Source: Sutcliffiella cohnii
GTDB lineage: Bacteria > Bacillota > Bacilli > Bacillales > Bacillaceae_I
Direction of reading: 5' to 3'
Assembly (NCBI RefSeq): GCF_002250055.1
Contig: NZ_CP018866.1
Coordinates: 3,712,501 to 3,776,500, forward strand
Length of the DNA: 64,000 nucleotides
The position numbers were made by a program, and so were the translations under genes. The notes beneath the pieces were generated by a model that worked only from the letters and a program-made list of their open reading frames with translations, searched no databases and was not told the DNA's origin. This document shows, one piece after another, positions 11,744-20,758 of the stretch (within the stretch, counting starts at the first letter, position 1; every line of letters begins with the position of its first letter).

Positions 11744-12103
11744 TTACTGTGACTCGGAGAAGTCAGTGATGCATTCTTGGACGAGCGTTACCGCCTGGCT
11801 CATTGCTGCTCCTCCACCGAAAGCCGCCGTTACTCCACAAGCTTCTAAAATCTCTTCTTCTGAACAGCCATGATCTAGACAGCCTTTTGTATGATATACG
11901 ATACAATATTCATCTTGAGAATAAATGCTTATCCCTAATGCAATTAACTGCTTTTGTTTTTGATCTAATTTTCCATCCTTAAAACATACTTCTGTAAATT
12001 GGTTATAATGACGTGCTATTTCTGGCATTTTTTCAGAAAACACACCAATTCCGTGTTTATACTCTTGTAGTACTGTTTCTGCAAAATTTTGTTCTTTTTC
12101 CAT
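11744..12103 (-). CDS. yurZ: Carboxymuconolactone decarboxylase / AhpD-like protein YurZ
   Basis: A 119-residue member of the CMD/AhpD-like family, small helical proteins with thiol or decarboxylase chemistry. The core 'LDQKQKQLIALGISIYSQDEYCIVYHTKGCLDHGCSEEEILEACGV' shows the family pattern, with cysteines around 'YCIVYHTKGC'. The reaction in Bacillus is not established. It lies between metQ and suf, as yurZ does in B. subtilis. The ATG at 12103 is chosen; a GTG at 12115 sits too close to the GGAG site. Confidence 0.8.
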   Translation of the reverse strand: MEKEQNFAETVLQEYKHGIGVFSEKMPEIARHYNQFTEVCFKDGKLDQKQKQLIALGISIYSQDEYCIVYHTKGCLDHGCSEEEILEACGVTAAFGGGAAMSQAVTLVQECITDFSESQ

Positions 12104-12190
12104 GCGCGTTATCACACTCCATCATAATTTCAATGTTAGTATGCTTAATGAAAAATTATCTATGCGCGCATAATTTAATGGTTCAATAGA

Positions 12191-12220
12191 AAAAGCTACG
12201 GTTTTAATCGTAGCTTTTTC
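12191..12220 (-). terminator. metNPQ terminator
   Basis: AAAAAGCTACG and CGTAGCTTTTT form a hairpin just past the metQ stop, with T-runs in both directions. It ends the metNPQ transcript and may act bidirectionally. Confidence 0.85.
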
Positions 12221-12226
12221 GGTAAA

Positions 12227-13075
12227 TTATTTATTTGCAGGGATAACAGAACCTTCGTATTTCTCTGTAATGAAGTTTTGAATATGTTCTGATGTTAATA
12301 CTTCAATTAACGCTGTAATACGCTCATCGTTCTCATCTTCAGCACGAGCTGCAATGACGTTTACATAAGGGTTGTTCTCTGGAGACTCTAGTGCGATTGC
12401 CTCTTCAGCTGGGTTAATATCTGCACCTAAAGCATAGTTACTATTAATTAATACCGCATCTCCATCACCGTTTAAATAGGCAGTTGGTAAGAAAGCCGCT
12501 TCAAAGTTGTAATTGAATTTTAAGTTTTTAGGATTGTCTTCAATATCTTCAAGTTGAGCATTCGTAAATTCTACACCTTCTTTAAGGGTAATTAACCCTT
12601 TTTCAGCTAATAGAGATAAAATACGACCATGGTCAGGAAGAGAGCTACTTAATAAAATTTCTGCTCCGTCTGGAAGTTCTTCTAAACTATTGTATTTTGA
12701 AGAGTATATTCCGATTGGTTCAATATGAACGCCACCAACATTGACAAAGTCATAACCATTTTCTTCGATTTGTGCTTCTAAGTATGGGATATGTTGGAAA
12801 TAGTTAGCGTCAAGATCACCATCACGTAATGTTTGGTTCGGTAATACATAATCTTGGAACACGTTAATTTCTAGTTCAATTCCTTTTTCCGCTAATAACG
12901 GTTTTGCCTCTTCTAATATTTCAGCATGAGGAACGTTAGATGCTCCTACAACTAATTTTTTTGTTTCTTCTTCTGAACCTGTACCTGCCCCGTTATCAGA
13001 GTCTGTACCTGTACCACAAGCTGCTAATACGAAAAGAAATAATGATGCTAGTGTGATTGCTAATACTTTTTTCAT
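12227..13075 (-). CDS. metQ: Methionine ABC transporter substrate-binding lipoprotein MetQ
   Basis: A 282-residue NlpA/MetQ-family lipoprotein that captures methionine (D or L) outside the membrane. The signal peptide MKKVLAITLASLFLFVLAAC ends in a lipobox LAAC, giving a lipidated Cys20 followed by a Gly/Asp/Glu-rich linker. 'LVVGASNVPHAEILEEAKPLLAEKGIELEI' and 'LPNQTLRDGDLDANYFQHIPYLE' are standard MetQ blocks. It is the third gene after metN and metP, and the operon is controlled by an S-box. Confidence 0.93.
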   Translation of the reverse strand: MKKVLAITLASLFLFVLAACGTGTDSDNGAGTGSEEETKKLVVGASNVPHAEILEEAKPLLAEKGIELEINVFQDYVLPNQTLRDGDLDANYFQHIPYLEAQIEENGYDFVNVGGVHIEPIGIYSSKYNSLEELPDGAEILLSSSLPDHGRILSLLAEKGLITLKEGVEFTNAQLEDIEDNPKNLKFNYNFEAAFLPTAYLNGDGDAVLINSNYALGADINPAEEAIALESPENNPYVNVIAARAEDENDERITALIEVLTSEHIQNFITEKYEGSVIPANK

Positions 13076-13088
13076 TTTTGCCTCTCTC

Positions 13089-13745
13089 CTATCTTTTGTC
13101 TAATTTATTTGTTAATAAATCCCCAATAAATTGGATGATAAATACGATAATTAAAATAACGACAGTACTAATAAATGTAACTTGCCAGTTATTACGTTGG
13201 AAGCCATCTAAGAAAGCTAGATTTCCAAGTCCACCAGCTCCTACAAAGCCCGCCATCGCTGTATAACTAACAATCGCTATAGCTGTAACTGTAATACCAG
13301 ATACGATTGCCGGCATAGATTCTGGAATAAGCACTTTCCAAATAATTGTTGTCGTTCTTGCACCCATTGATTTGGCAGCCTCAATAACACCTTTATCAAT
13401 TTCACGCAAACCAATTTCAACCATTCTGGCATAAAAAGGTGCTGCACCTACTACTAATGCGGGTAGGGCTGCGTTTGCGCCGATAATAGAACCTAACATA
13501 GCTCTTGTTACCGGTATTAATAGAACAATTAATATAATAAACGGAATAGACCTGAAAATATTTACAATGGCTGCAATAATGCTATTAAAAAATTTATTTT
13601 GCAGTAAGTTTCCTTTAGAGGTGAGAAAGAGTAATAACCCTAAAATAATACCTAAGACGAATGTAATCGCAACAGAAATGGTTGTCATATACACCGTTTC
13701 TTGCGTTGCTTCCCAAACTCTATCCCAATTCACACGATCAAACAT
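13089..13745 (-). CDS. metP: Methionine ABC transporter permease MetP (MetI)
   Basis: A 218-residue MetI-type permease with five or six membrane helices. The EAA loop 'EIDKGVIEAAKSMGARTTTIIWKVLIPESMP' near residues 117-147 contacts the MetN ATPase. The gene overlaps the end of metN by 8 bases and is followed by metQ after 13 bases. Confidence 0.93.
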   Translation of the reverse strand: MFDRVNWDRVWEATQETVYMTTISVAITFVLGIILGLLLFLTSKGNLLQNKFFNSIIAAIVNIFRSIPFIILIVLLIPVTRAMLGSIIGANAALPALVVGAAPFYARMVEIGLREIDKGVIEAAKSMGARTTTIIWKVLIPESMPAIVSGITVTAIAIVSYTAMAGFVGAGGLGNLAFLDGFQRNNWQVTFISTVVILIIVFIIQFIGDLLTNKLDKR

Positions 13746-14763
13746 TCGTCATCACCTCCAGTTCCACTTGTTGCTCTCGGATGTATTGAAGTGCTGAATC
13801 TATTTGTGCTTCCGCTCCATCGACGTGAATGAACAATGTACCATACGGACCGTCCTGCGTATAAGATACCTTCCCCTGCAGAATATTGACGTCAACATCG
13901 AACCTTTTAATTAAGTGAGTAATAATCGGTTGTTCTGCTGAATCTCCTACGAATGTTAGTTGTACTATTTTTCCACTCTCGTACGTTTCTAGCAAATGTT
14001 CAATCGAGTCTTTCGCTTCTTCTGGCTCTGAAACTTGCTTAACAAATTTTTGCGTAATGAGCTGCTTCGGCTTACGGAAGACATCTAATACGTTACCTTC
14101 CTCTACAACAGATCCATTTTCCATCACAGATACACGATGACAAATTTTACGGATAACGTGCATTTCATGCGTAATTAATACAATGGTTAAGCCAAGTCTT
14201 TTATTTATATCAACGAGTAGCTCTAATATAGAATCTGTCGTTTGTGGATCTAACGCGGAAGTTGCTTCATCACATAACAACACTTTTGGGTTGTTCGCTA
14301 ACGCTCTCGCTATACCGACACGTTGTTTCTGCCCACCACTTAATTGGGATGGATAAGCATTTTCTCTACCTGTTAATCCGACAAGCTCGATTAGTTCATC
14401 CACACGTTTCATACGCTCTTTTTTATTTACTCCAGCAATCTCTAATGGGAAAGCAATATTTTCACGAACCGTTCGTGACCATAGCAGATTAAAGTGCTGA
14501 AAAATCATACTAATTTCTTGGCGGGCTTTACGTAGTTCACGACCTTTAATTTTAGAAATATTACGACCAGCAACTGAAACCTCACCAGAAGAAGGCTTTT
14601 CCAATCCGTTCAACATACGAATTAATGTACTTTTCCCGGCTCCGCTGTAACCAATAATTCCATAAATTTCTCCTTTGTGAATCGTTAAATTCACATCGTC
14701 CACAGCCGTTACTACCCCGCTTTTAGCTTGAAAGATTTTCTTTACATTTTGCAAACTTATCAT
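13738..14763 (-). CDS. metN: Methionine ABC transporter ATP-binding protein MetN
   Basis: A 341-residue ATPase powering methionine import. Walker A 'GYSGAGKST', the signature 'LSGGQKQR' and Walker B 'VLLCDEATSALDP' are present. The C-terminal 95 residues ('VQLTFVGDSAEQPIITHLI...') form the NIL regulatory domain that binds methionine in this family. The ATG at 14763 with AAGGTGG upstream gives the standard length; a GTG further upstream is in frame but overlaps less well with a ribosome site. The leader carries a SAM riboswitch. Confidence 0.94.
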   Translation of the reverse strand: MISLQNVKKIFQAKSGVVTAVDDVNLTIHKGEIYGIIGYSGAGKSTLIRMLNGLEKPSSGEVSVAGRNISKIKGRELRKARQEISMIFQHFNLLWSRTVRENIAFPLEIAGVNKKERMKRVDELIELVGLTGRENAYPSQLSGGQKQRVGIARALANNPKVLLCDEATSALDPQTTDSILELLVDINKRLGLTIVLITHEMHVIRKICHRVSVMENGSVVEEGNVLDVFRKPKQLITQKFVKQVSEPEEAKDSIEHLLETYESGKIVQLTFVGDSAEQPIITHLIKRFDVDVNILQGKVSYTQDGPYGTLFIHVDGAEAQIDSALQYIREQQVELEVMTNV

Positions 14764-14864
14764 GATGTCCACCTTCTTTCGCTTCACCTATTTTATTTAT
14801 TCTTAAACAAACGTTTATTTGCTATTCTAGTAAAGATTAGTGTCAACCTTTTTAAAAAATAAAA

Positions 14865-14894
14865 GAGCCTTTCTGCGACATGACAGAAAGGCTC
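14865..14894 (-). terminator. S-box-controlled terminator
   Basis: GAGCCTTTCTG and CAGAAAGGCTC form a perfect 11-bp stem followed on the minus strand by a U-rich tract. It lies directly after the SAM riboswitch aptamer and before metN, so it is the expression platform that stops transcription when SAM is abundant. Confidence 0.9.
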
Positions 14895-14909
14895 ATTAAA
14901 AAATCCTTT

Positions 14910-15019
14910 CTCTCATCTCTCAAAGCAACTACGCTTTGTGTGAATTGGCACCATTTCAACTAAGTTGACGGTTGCCGGGCTTCAACGGGCACATTCCCTC
15001 CACCACTCTTGATAAGAGT
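14910..15019 (-). promoter_or_regulatory. SAM-I riboswitch (S-box) for metNPQ
   Basis: On the minus strand the conserved S-box elements appear in order: CTCTTATCAAGAG with GGTGGAGGGA, then GAAGCCCGGCAACC, then ATGGTGCCAATTC, a helix AAGCGTAGTTGCTTT and the closing strand GAGATGAGAG that pairs with CTCTTATC (P1). It is known to bind S-adenosylmethionine and promote termination of methionine genes. Confidence 0.95.
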
Positions 15020-15137
15020 TTTAGACATATTTATTTTTACGTTAAGTAGCTAACACTTTAAAACGTTTAAGTATCGGAATTACGAATGTAATCGTATCAC
15101 GGTACAAAATAGCTGTCAATATATTTTTTACAAAGAA

Positions 15138-15485
15138 TTATGAAACGATGTTTATATTTGTAGATTTATGTTTTGCCATTACAAAAATAGATTCCAGTAA
15201 TAAAAAGTGCCGATATGTTCCTTTAAATTTGATGTTAGGATCACTCAAAGGTATTACACCCTTCAACAAATCTGTTATATTTTCTTCTTCTCCTGCTATC
15301 AGTACATCTCCATTGACATTTGCTTCCACGATAGAAATACCTTCTTTTGCAAACTGCAATTTCACGTCCACTTGATTAAAGGTTTTTATCGTACATATAA
15401 TTGGATAGGTAGGCAGAATTGGTGTAATAAATGATTTCTCATTAACTCGTTCAACAAAATCTTGTATCATTTCGTCCATTTGCAT
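15138..15485 (-). CDS. yusD: SCP2 sterol-binding-like protein YusD
   Basis: A 115-residue protein resembling YusD, a small SCP2-like domain protein. 'PTYPIICTIKTFNQVDVKLQFAKEGISIVEANVNGDVLIAGEEENI' and 'LLKGVIPLSD' follow the SCP2 pattern of a beta-sheet ligand pocket. The frame is open far upstream, but GGAGG is placed nine bases from the ATG at 15485 and three from the ATG at 15491, so 15485 is preferred. It lies between metN and yusE as in B. subtilis. Confidence 0.65.
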   Translation of the reverse strand: MQMDEMIQDFVERVNEKSFITPILPTYPIICTIKTFNQVDVKLQFAKEGISIVEANVNGDVLIAGEEENITDLLKGVIPLSDPNIKFKGTYRHFLLLESIFVMAKHKSTNINIVS

Positions 15486-15617
15486 TGACATTATCCTCCG
15501 TGATTTCCGTATTGTTATACAATTACGATAAAAATGGAGAATATCCTTTCCTTTTTTCAAAACAAATATCGTCAATTTCCGAAAGTGATGTTCTATTTCC
15601 CAAGAAATATGTCTTAT

Positions 15618-16889
15618 TTACGAAATATTTGCTACCTGTTGATGTACCACTTTTTTGCTATTTCGAGTAAATACGATATAAAAGAAGATAGAGCTACATA
15701 TATAAAGGCAAGCTGTAATACAAAATACAACTGCATATCCCCAATAACTACCTAAATAAAAGACAATCCCCATCGAAACAGGTCCCATACTCGCCCAACC
15801 TATGTTAAACACCATTTGGTTAATGGAATTTGCCAATCCTTTCATCGAGTCGGCAACCTTTTCCATCATTAATGATGTTATGATCGGATTTGCTGCATTC
15901 ATTAGAGCTTGGCGAAATAAAAATCCTAACGCCGCGAACCAAAAACTATACGTAAAAGCAGTAAGAAGCATAAAAGGAATCGACAATAATTGTAATAAAA
16001 CAATTGCTTTAACTTCCCCAACTCTTTTTACGAGGGCTGGTCCAATAATCATGGCAACAGCTGTAACCGCTTGACCTAATGAGAGAATAAATCCAATAGA
16101 AGTGTTACTTGTTTCAAATCTGTCGGCAAAATAAAGGTTTAAATACGGGATTACTAATCCAGATCCAAAGCCGATTAGCAGTTGTGCAAATGCAAAAAAG
16201 CCAATTAATTTTAACTGAGTTTTATTTAAACGAAAACTTTGTAATAAAGATGTTTTTTCTTTTTTTATTTCTCGCTTCTTTTCCATCATTTTTACAATTG
16301 GTAACAGTCCCAATAAACAAAAGACTGTTCCGATAATCAATGTTCCTCTAACACTCCAAACGGGAGATAACTGGAAGAGATGCAGAAAGACGTCCGTTAA
16401 TGTGCCACCTAATAAATTTCCTATTACGTTTGAACCTGTCATAACGGCAAAATGCAAACTAAATAGTCGCACTCTTTCTGCTTGACTAGAGTTTTCTGCT
16501 AACCATGGGACTGCAGAAACTTGTAAAAAAGCAAGTGTTAAACCAAATAAAAAGGCGGTTAGTAACAATAAACCTTCCGCTTCAAATGTACTTCTCAATA
16601 ACATAAAAGAGGAAGTTAAAATTACGCCCGTTACCATCATTTTCTTACGACCGAATTTATCACTTAATAACCCAGCCGGAATTAAAATTATTGCAGCAGC
16701 TAACGAAGACATCGCAATCATACTACCATTTACCTGCTCAGCGAAACCTAATTCTCTTATGTAAAAGTTATACATCACCATAAAAATGCCTAGTCCAATT
16801 TGGATGAAAATGTTAGCTATAAAAAAGAGACGAATGTTTTTATTATAATGAACGAACGGTTGTAACGCTTTATTGTAGAGACCTTTCAT
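15618..16889 (-). CDS. Major facilitator superfamily transporter
   Basis: A 423-residue integral membrane protein with about 12 predicted helices and a basic central loop ('VKMMEKKREIKKEKTSLLQS') typical of 6+6 MFS carriers. The MFS loop 2-3 motif is visible as 'GLLSDKFGRKKMMVTG' near residue 75. It looks like a drug/metabolite exporter, but the substrate is unknown. The ATG at 16889 is chosen because GGAGGG lies just upstream of it and overlaps the alternative ATG at 16901. It is an addition between yusD and yusE relative to the B. subtilis order as I recall it. Confidence 0.8.
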   Translation of the reverse strand: MKGLYNKALQPFVHYNKNIRLFFIANIFIQIGLGIFMVMYNFYIRELGFAEQVNGSMIAMSSLAAAIILIPAGLLSDKFGRKKMMVTGVILTSSFMLLRSTFEAEGLLLLTAFLFGLTLAFLQVSAVPWLAENSSQAERVRLFSLHFAVMTGSNVIGNLLGGTLTDVFLHLFQLSPVWSVRGTLIIGTVFCLLGLLPIVKMMEKKREIKKEKTSLLQSFRLNKTQLKLIGFFAFAQLLIGFGSGLVIPYLNLYFADRFETSNTSIGFILSLGQAVTAVAMIIGPALVKRVGEVKAIVLLQLLSIPFMLLTAFTYSFWFAALGFLFRQALMNAANPIITSLMMEKVADSMKGLANSINQMVFNIGWASMGPVSMGIVFYLGSYWGYAVVFCITACLYICSSIFFYIVFTRNSKKVVHQQVANIS

Positions 16890-17074
16890 TATACCCTCCA
16901 TGAGAAAAAATATTTCGCTTCCCTAAGTAATAGTAGTGTGTTTTTTCTGAAAAGTAAAGAAGATTTAATAAATAAAATTATAAAAAAATGTGAGTGGGTT
17001 GTTTAGGGGCAATAAGGCACTTTTCCTAATTATAAGTGCAGTTAAACACCGCCCTTATAGTAGGCCAAAAAGAA

Positions 17075-17096
17075 AAACACCTTTTAGAAGGTGTTT
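17075..17096 (-). terminator. Terminator after yusE
   Basis: AAACACC and GGTGTTT form a hairpin that includes the yusE stop region and is followed on the minus strand by a T-rich tract. It probably ends the yusF-yusE transcript. Confidence 0.75.
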
Positions 17097-17431
17097 CAAT
17101 TTATCTTACTTTGAAGTTCATTAAACCAATGATATAAATGTTCCACTGATTGTAAGGCGTATTTCTTCTCTAATAGTTTTCCTTTATAAAACACAATTAC
17201 ACACGGTACACTTTCAATTTCCCATTTTAATGCAAGCTCTCTTGCATAATTAACATCTATTTGGCCGAAAACTAAGTTTGGAAACAATTCTTTCGTGATG
17301 TTTAACATTTTACTAGCTAGTCCGCATGTGCCACACATCGGTGTATAAAAGTATACGACCGATAACGTTTCCTCCCCTTCTATTTCCTCTAAAAGTTTCT
17401 CTCTCGTCCACTCGTTCATTTTGTAGTTCAT
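17096..17431 (-). CDS. yusE: Thioredoxin-like protein YusE
   Basis: A 111-residue single-domain thioredoxin fold. The redox motif is CGTC in 'VVYFYTPMCGTCGLASKML' near residues 34-37, and the cis-proline region is 'WEIESVPCVIVFYKGKLLEKK'. The residue before the cis-Pro is Val and a Cys follows it. It probably reduces disulfides in the cytosol, but its partner is unknown. It lies 6 bases after yusF and is likely co-transcribed. Confidence 0.85.
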   Translation of the reverse strand: MNYKMNEWTREKLLEEIEGEETLSVVYFYTPMCGTCGLASKMLNITKELFPNLVFGQIDVNYARELALKWEIESVPCVIVFYKGKLLEKKYALQSVEHLYHWFNELQSKIN

Positions 17432-17437
17432 CCTTTT

Positions 17438-17788
17438 TCATTGCAAATATTGTGTATTTACATCTATATTAGCACTAAGTAACACAGATGCAACATGATG
17501 ATATGGTGCTGTTGCTACTTCTCGATATGCACGATCAATATATAAATGTTCCGCTTCAGGAAATTCTTTTTTAAACAACTTTCTTAATTTTTCTCCTGCA
17601 AGATCACTATCGACTAATATATAGACTTCTTTATCAAAAAGCTCTTCCACAAGATCATCTAACTTAGCAAGGCTGATTGTGCCATTTGTACATATGATAT
17701 TTACTCGTTCTTTTAGTACTTGTTCTACTCTCTTTTTATCTGTTTTACCTTCTACTATGATCACTTTTTCCCCATCGAAGATTTCCAT
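17438..17788 (-). CDS. yusF: TOPRIM domain protein YusF
   Basis: A 116-residue TOPRIM-fold protein, the nucleotidyl-transfer/hydrolase fold shared by primases and RNase M5. The catalytic glutamate is in 'VIIVEGKTDKKRV' near residue 13 and the metal-binding DxD in 'VYILVDSDLAGEKLRKLFKK' near residue 60. B. subtilis YusF is of similar length. RNase M5-like rRNA processing is a family role that is not shown here. The ATG at 17788 with AAAGGTGA upstream is favoured over the in-frame GTG at 17797. Confidence 0.8.
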   Translation of the reverse strand: MEIFDGEKVIIVEGKTDKKRVEQVLKERVNIICTNGTISLAKLDDLVEELFDKEVYILVDSDLAGEKLRKLFKKEFPEAEHLYIDRAYREVATAPYHHVASVLLSANIDVNTQYLQ

Positions 17789-18121
17789 ACTTATCACCTT
17801 TATCTTTTAATAGTTAGGCTGACAAAATATGCAGTCTATCTTGTTAAGCGACGGTGTGTATTTTAATTATTGATTTTGCTGGAGAGAGAGTTATCTTAAG
17901 AACAGATTGAATGATTTTCCTTGTCGTCGCTTGACAATATTCCCCTTACATAAACATATTCGCTTTAGCGTTATTGTTCCCCTTCTTTTTGTTAAAATGG
18001 GGTTTTATTATTTTCGAGTATAAGGTGAATGTTGTGAGTGGAGTTAATATTTGGGTTTAAGTAAGAGTAAGTCCTAATATCTTCTTAGTATTAGCTGGGT
18101 TAGTCGAAAAAGGTTCGCAGC

Positions 18122-19190
18122 TGGTGTGAAAGTGAGGCCGGTTGGCCGAATAGTGGCTGTTGGTGGCGTGAATGTGTGGCCGCTTGGCCGAATAGTGATT
18201 GCGGTTGGCGTGAATGTGAGCCCGGTTGGCCGAATAGTGGCTGTTGGTGGCGTGAATGTGGCTCCGGTTGGCCGAATAGTGATTGCGGTTGGCGTGAATG
18301 TGAGCCCGGTTGGCCGAATAGTGGCTGCTGGTGGCGTGAATGTGTGGCCGCTTGGCCGAATAGTGATTGCGGTTGGCGTGAATGTGAGGCCAGTTGGCCG
18401 AATAGTGACTGCTGGTGGCGTGAGTGTGTGGCCAGTTGGCCGAATAGTGGCTGCAATTGGCGTGAATGCGAGGTCAGTTGGCCGAATAGTGACTTCAGGT
18501 GGCGTGAATGCGAGGCCAGTTGGCCGAATAGTGGCTGTTGGTGGCGTGAATGTGTGGCCGCTTGGCTGAATAGTGACTGCTGGTGGCGTGAATGTGGCTC
18601 CGGTTAGCCGAATAGTGACTGCTGTTGGCGTGAATGTGTGGCCGCTTGGCCGAATAGTGATTGCGGTTGGCGTGAATGTGAGCCCGGTTGGCCGAATAGT
18701 GGCTGCTGGTGGCGTGAATGTGAGGCCAGTTGGCCGAATAGTGGCTGCAATTGGCGTGAATGCGAGGTCAGTTGGCCGAATAGTGGCTGCAATTGGCGTG
18801 AATGCGAGGTCAGTTGGCCGAATAGTGACTTCAGGTGGCGTGAATGCGAGGCCAGTTGGCCGAATAGTGGCTGCAATTGGCGTGAATGTGTGGCCGCTTG
18901 GCCGAATAGTGATTGCGGTTGGCGTGAATGTGAGCCCGGTTGGCCGAATAGTGACTGCTGGTGGCGTGAATGTGTGGCCAGTTGGCCGAATAGTGGCTGC
19001 AATTGGCGTGAATGCGAGGTCAGTTGGCCGAATAGTGACTTCAGGTGGCGTGAATGCGAGGCCAGTTGGCCGAATAGTGGCTGTTGGTGGCGTGAATGTG
19101 TGGCCGCTTGGCCGAATAGTGATTGCGGTTGGCGTGAATGTGAGCCCGGTTGGCCGAATAGTGACTGCTGTTGGATTGAGTGTGAGGCCG
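18122..19190. repeat. Minisatellite: 25 units of exactly 42 bp
   Basis: The core CCGAATAGTG (rarely GCTGAATAGTG) recurs 25 times, from 18146 to 19154, at exactly 42-base steps with no indel. Each unit has two related 21-base halves, one starting near GTGAATGTG and one near CGAATAGTG, both ending in TTGGC or a close variant. Variation is limited to two slots: after GTGAATG (for example TGGCCGCTT, AGCCCGGTT, AGGCCAGTT, AGGTCAGTT) and after AATAGTG (ATTGCGGTT, GCTGCAATT, ACTTCAGGT, GCTGTTGGT). A five-unit (210 bp) series recurs near units 16-20 and 21-25. Long open frames run through most frames on both strands because the unit is a multiple of three, but none has a convincing ribosome site. Confidence 0.95.
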
Positions 19191-19240
19191 CTCCGTTCCA
19201 CGGTCTCCACGTTTTATCCATTTCTTAATGGAACACAGAA

Positions 19241-19269
19241 AAAACGGAGCAGTTATTTGCTCCGTTTTT
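19241..19269 (-). terminator. Terminator after yusG
   Basis: AAAACGGAGCA and TGCTCCGTTTT form a hairpin next to the yusG stop with T-runs on both sides. It separates yusG from the 42-bp repeat array. Confidence 0.85.
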
Positions 19270-19270
19270 C

Positions 19271-19525
19271 TTAGCACCAACCGTTTTCGTCGTCACAGTC
19301 GACGTATTTCATGTCAGGCTTTGTTGGGACGTGTACTTGTTGGTATATTTTTGAACCGTTTTGTTCGAAGCCAGATTTAAGCTCGAATTCGTTACCGTTT
19401 GGTGTGAATGTGACTTGTCCAATTGGATCATTTTCTAAATACAATTGAAAGCCGGTATCACACAGTTTTCCTGTAACACGGTCAGTTATATCTAAACGTT
19501 GTTGTTGAAGTGTCATTTTCTCCAC
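19271..19525 (-). CDS. yusG: DUF2553 family protein YusG
   Basis: An 84-residue soluble protein matching YusG (DUF2553), of unknown role. The sequence 'LDITDRVTGKLCDTGFQLYLENDPIGQVTFTPNG', the aromatic-poor middle and the acidic C-terminal 'KYVDCDDENGWC' are visible. It sits immediately after gcvH with a 72-base gap, as in B. subtilis. Confidence 0.75.
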   Translation of the reverse strand: MEKMTLQQQRLDITDRVTGKLCDTGFQLYLENDPIGQVTFTPNGNEFELKSGFEQNGSKIYQQVHVPTKPDMKYVDCDDENGWC

Positions 19526-19597
19526 CCTTTTATTTGCTTATAAGCAGGTTGAATTCTGCTTTATATCAGTTAGAGTGTCCAAAATGAAATAACGTTA

Positions 19598-19981
19598 TTA
19601 GTCTTCTTTTACTAACTCTTCGTATTGCTCTGCAGTCATTAAATTATCTACTTCACTGCTATCAGAAAGTTCTACAACAATCATCCATGCTTTTTCGTAA
19701 GGAGACTCATTTACGAATTCTGGGTTATCGTTTAAATCTTCATTTACTTCTACTACTTTTCCACTAACAGGTGAATAAAGCTCAGAAACAGTTTTAACTG
19801 ATTCTACACTTCCGAATGAATCGTCAACCGTTACTTCATCTCCTACTTCTGGAAGCTCAACGAATACGATATCTCCAAGCTCAGATTGTGCAAAGTCCGT
19901 AATACCGATACGCACTTTACCTCCTTCTTCTTTTACCCACTCATGCTCTTTAGAATAACGTAATTCTTTTGGTGTGTTCAT
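19598..19981 (-). CDS. gcvH: Glycine cleavage system H protein GcvH
   Basis: A 127-residue lipoyl carrier of the glycine cleavage system; in Bacillus it also relays lipoyl groups to other complexes. The lipoylated lysine is in '[21 protein letters not shown]' (about K63). '[40 protein letters not shown]' is the family lead. GGAGG sits upstream of the ATG at 19981. No gcvT or gcvP is nearby, which is normal for this locus. Confidence 0.96.
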   Translation of the reverse strand: MNTPKELRYSKEHEWVKEEGGKVRIGITDFAQSELGDIVFVELPEVGDEVTVDDSFGSVESVKTVSELYSPVSGKVVEVNEDLNDNPEFVNESPYEKAWMIVVELSDSSEVDNLMTAEQYEELVKED

Positions 19982-20059
19982 AAAAAAATCCTCCTTAAAG
20001 ATAGTATAAATTTATGTAAAGCTTCCCTTTTTTAAAGTAGATAGCTTTCTAAAATGGTT

Positions 20060-20416
20060 TTATTTCCATGTTTCTTCAAAGTGCTTTTCGTTAAATCCAA
20101 CAGTCACTTTCGTACCATCTGTCGTAATTGGACGTTTAATTAACATACCATCTGATGCTAAAAGCTCTAACATCTCTTCTTCTGTAGCCGTTTTTAGTTT
20201 ATCTTTTAACCCAAGTTCACGATATTTCATACCGCTAGTATTAAAGAACTTTTTTAGTTCTAATCCACTTTTTTTATATAGTTCATGAAGTTCATCACGA
20301 CTTGGTGGATTTTCAACAATATGTATTTCGTTGACTTCGATTTCATTTTGAGTTAACCATTTTTTTGCATTTCTACAAGTGCCGCATTTTGGATACCAAT
20401 AAAACGTTACGCTCAC
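20060..20416 (-). CDS. yusI: ArsC/Spx-type protein YusI
   Basis: A 118-residue member of the ArsC/Spx thioredoxin-like group. The CxxC-like motif lies at the start ('FYWYPKCGTCRNAKKWL', about C10-C13), and the family tail 'DGMLIKRPITTDGTKVTVGFNEKHFEETW' is intact. B. subtilis YusI has the same length. Whether it reduces arsenate or acts as an Spx-like redox protein is not known. The GTG at 20416 with AGGTGG upstream is chosen over longer in-frame starts. Confidence 0.85.
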   Translation of the reverse strand: MSVTFYWYPKCGTCRNAKKWLTQNEIEVNEIHIVENPPSRDELHELYKKSGLELKKFFNTSGMKYRELGLKDKLKTATEEEMLELLASDGMLIKRPITTDGTKVTVGFNEKHFEETWK

Positions 20417-20687
20417 TAATATCAACCACCTTACTTTGTTATTTACTCCATATTGTAGCACAATCATACACTATAGTTCTAATAACAAAATGCAGTCTTC
20501 CCAACATATTCGACGTTTTCTGCAAAAAACCTCTTTTCTTTTATACTTTCTTAAATTTATGTAATTACAGCTGTTCGTTCCTCTGCAAATTTTCATATTT
20601 TACGGGTTAGTCCGAAGCCCTTTGCCTATGACGACAGCGAAAGCTATAGTGGTTCCCATTAAGAAAATCAATGTTCTACAAAAATAA

Positions 20688-20716
20688 AAGGACGACATTT
20701 TACATGCCGTCCTTTC
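20688..20716 (-). terminator. Terminator after the fad operon
   Basis: AAAGGACG and CGTCCTTT arms are followed by a T-rich tract on the minus strand, 40 bases past the fadE stop. It marks the end of fadN-fadA-fadE. Confidence 0.8.
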
Positions 20717-20758
20717 TTTTTATAGAATCATTTTTAAAGGGGTTAAAAATGGACCTAA

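Noticed and set aside
18122..19190. CRISPR array
   Set aside because: The units are contiguous without unique spacers, and no cas genes are near.
18074..19210. A 378-residue minus-strand frame and several other long frames in both strands across the 42-bp array
   Set aside because: All are by-products of a stop-free repeat unit divisible by three. The longest starts at a GTG without a ribosome site, has 14-residue periodicity, no signal peptide, and competing frames on the other strand are equally open.
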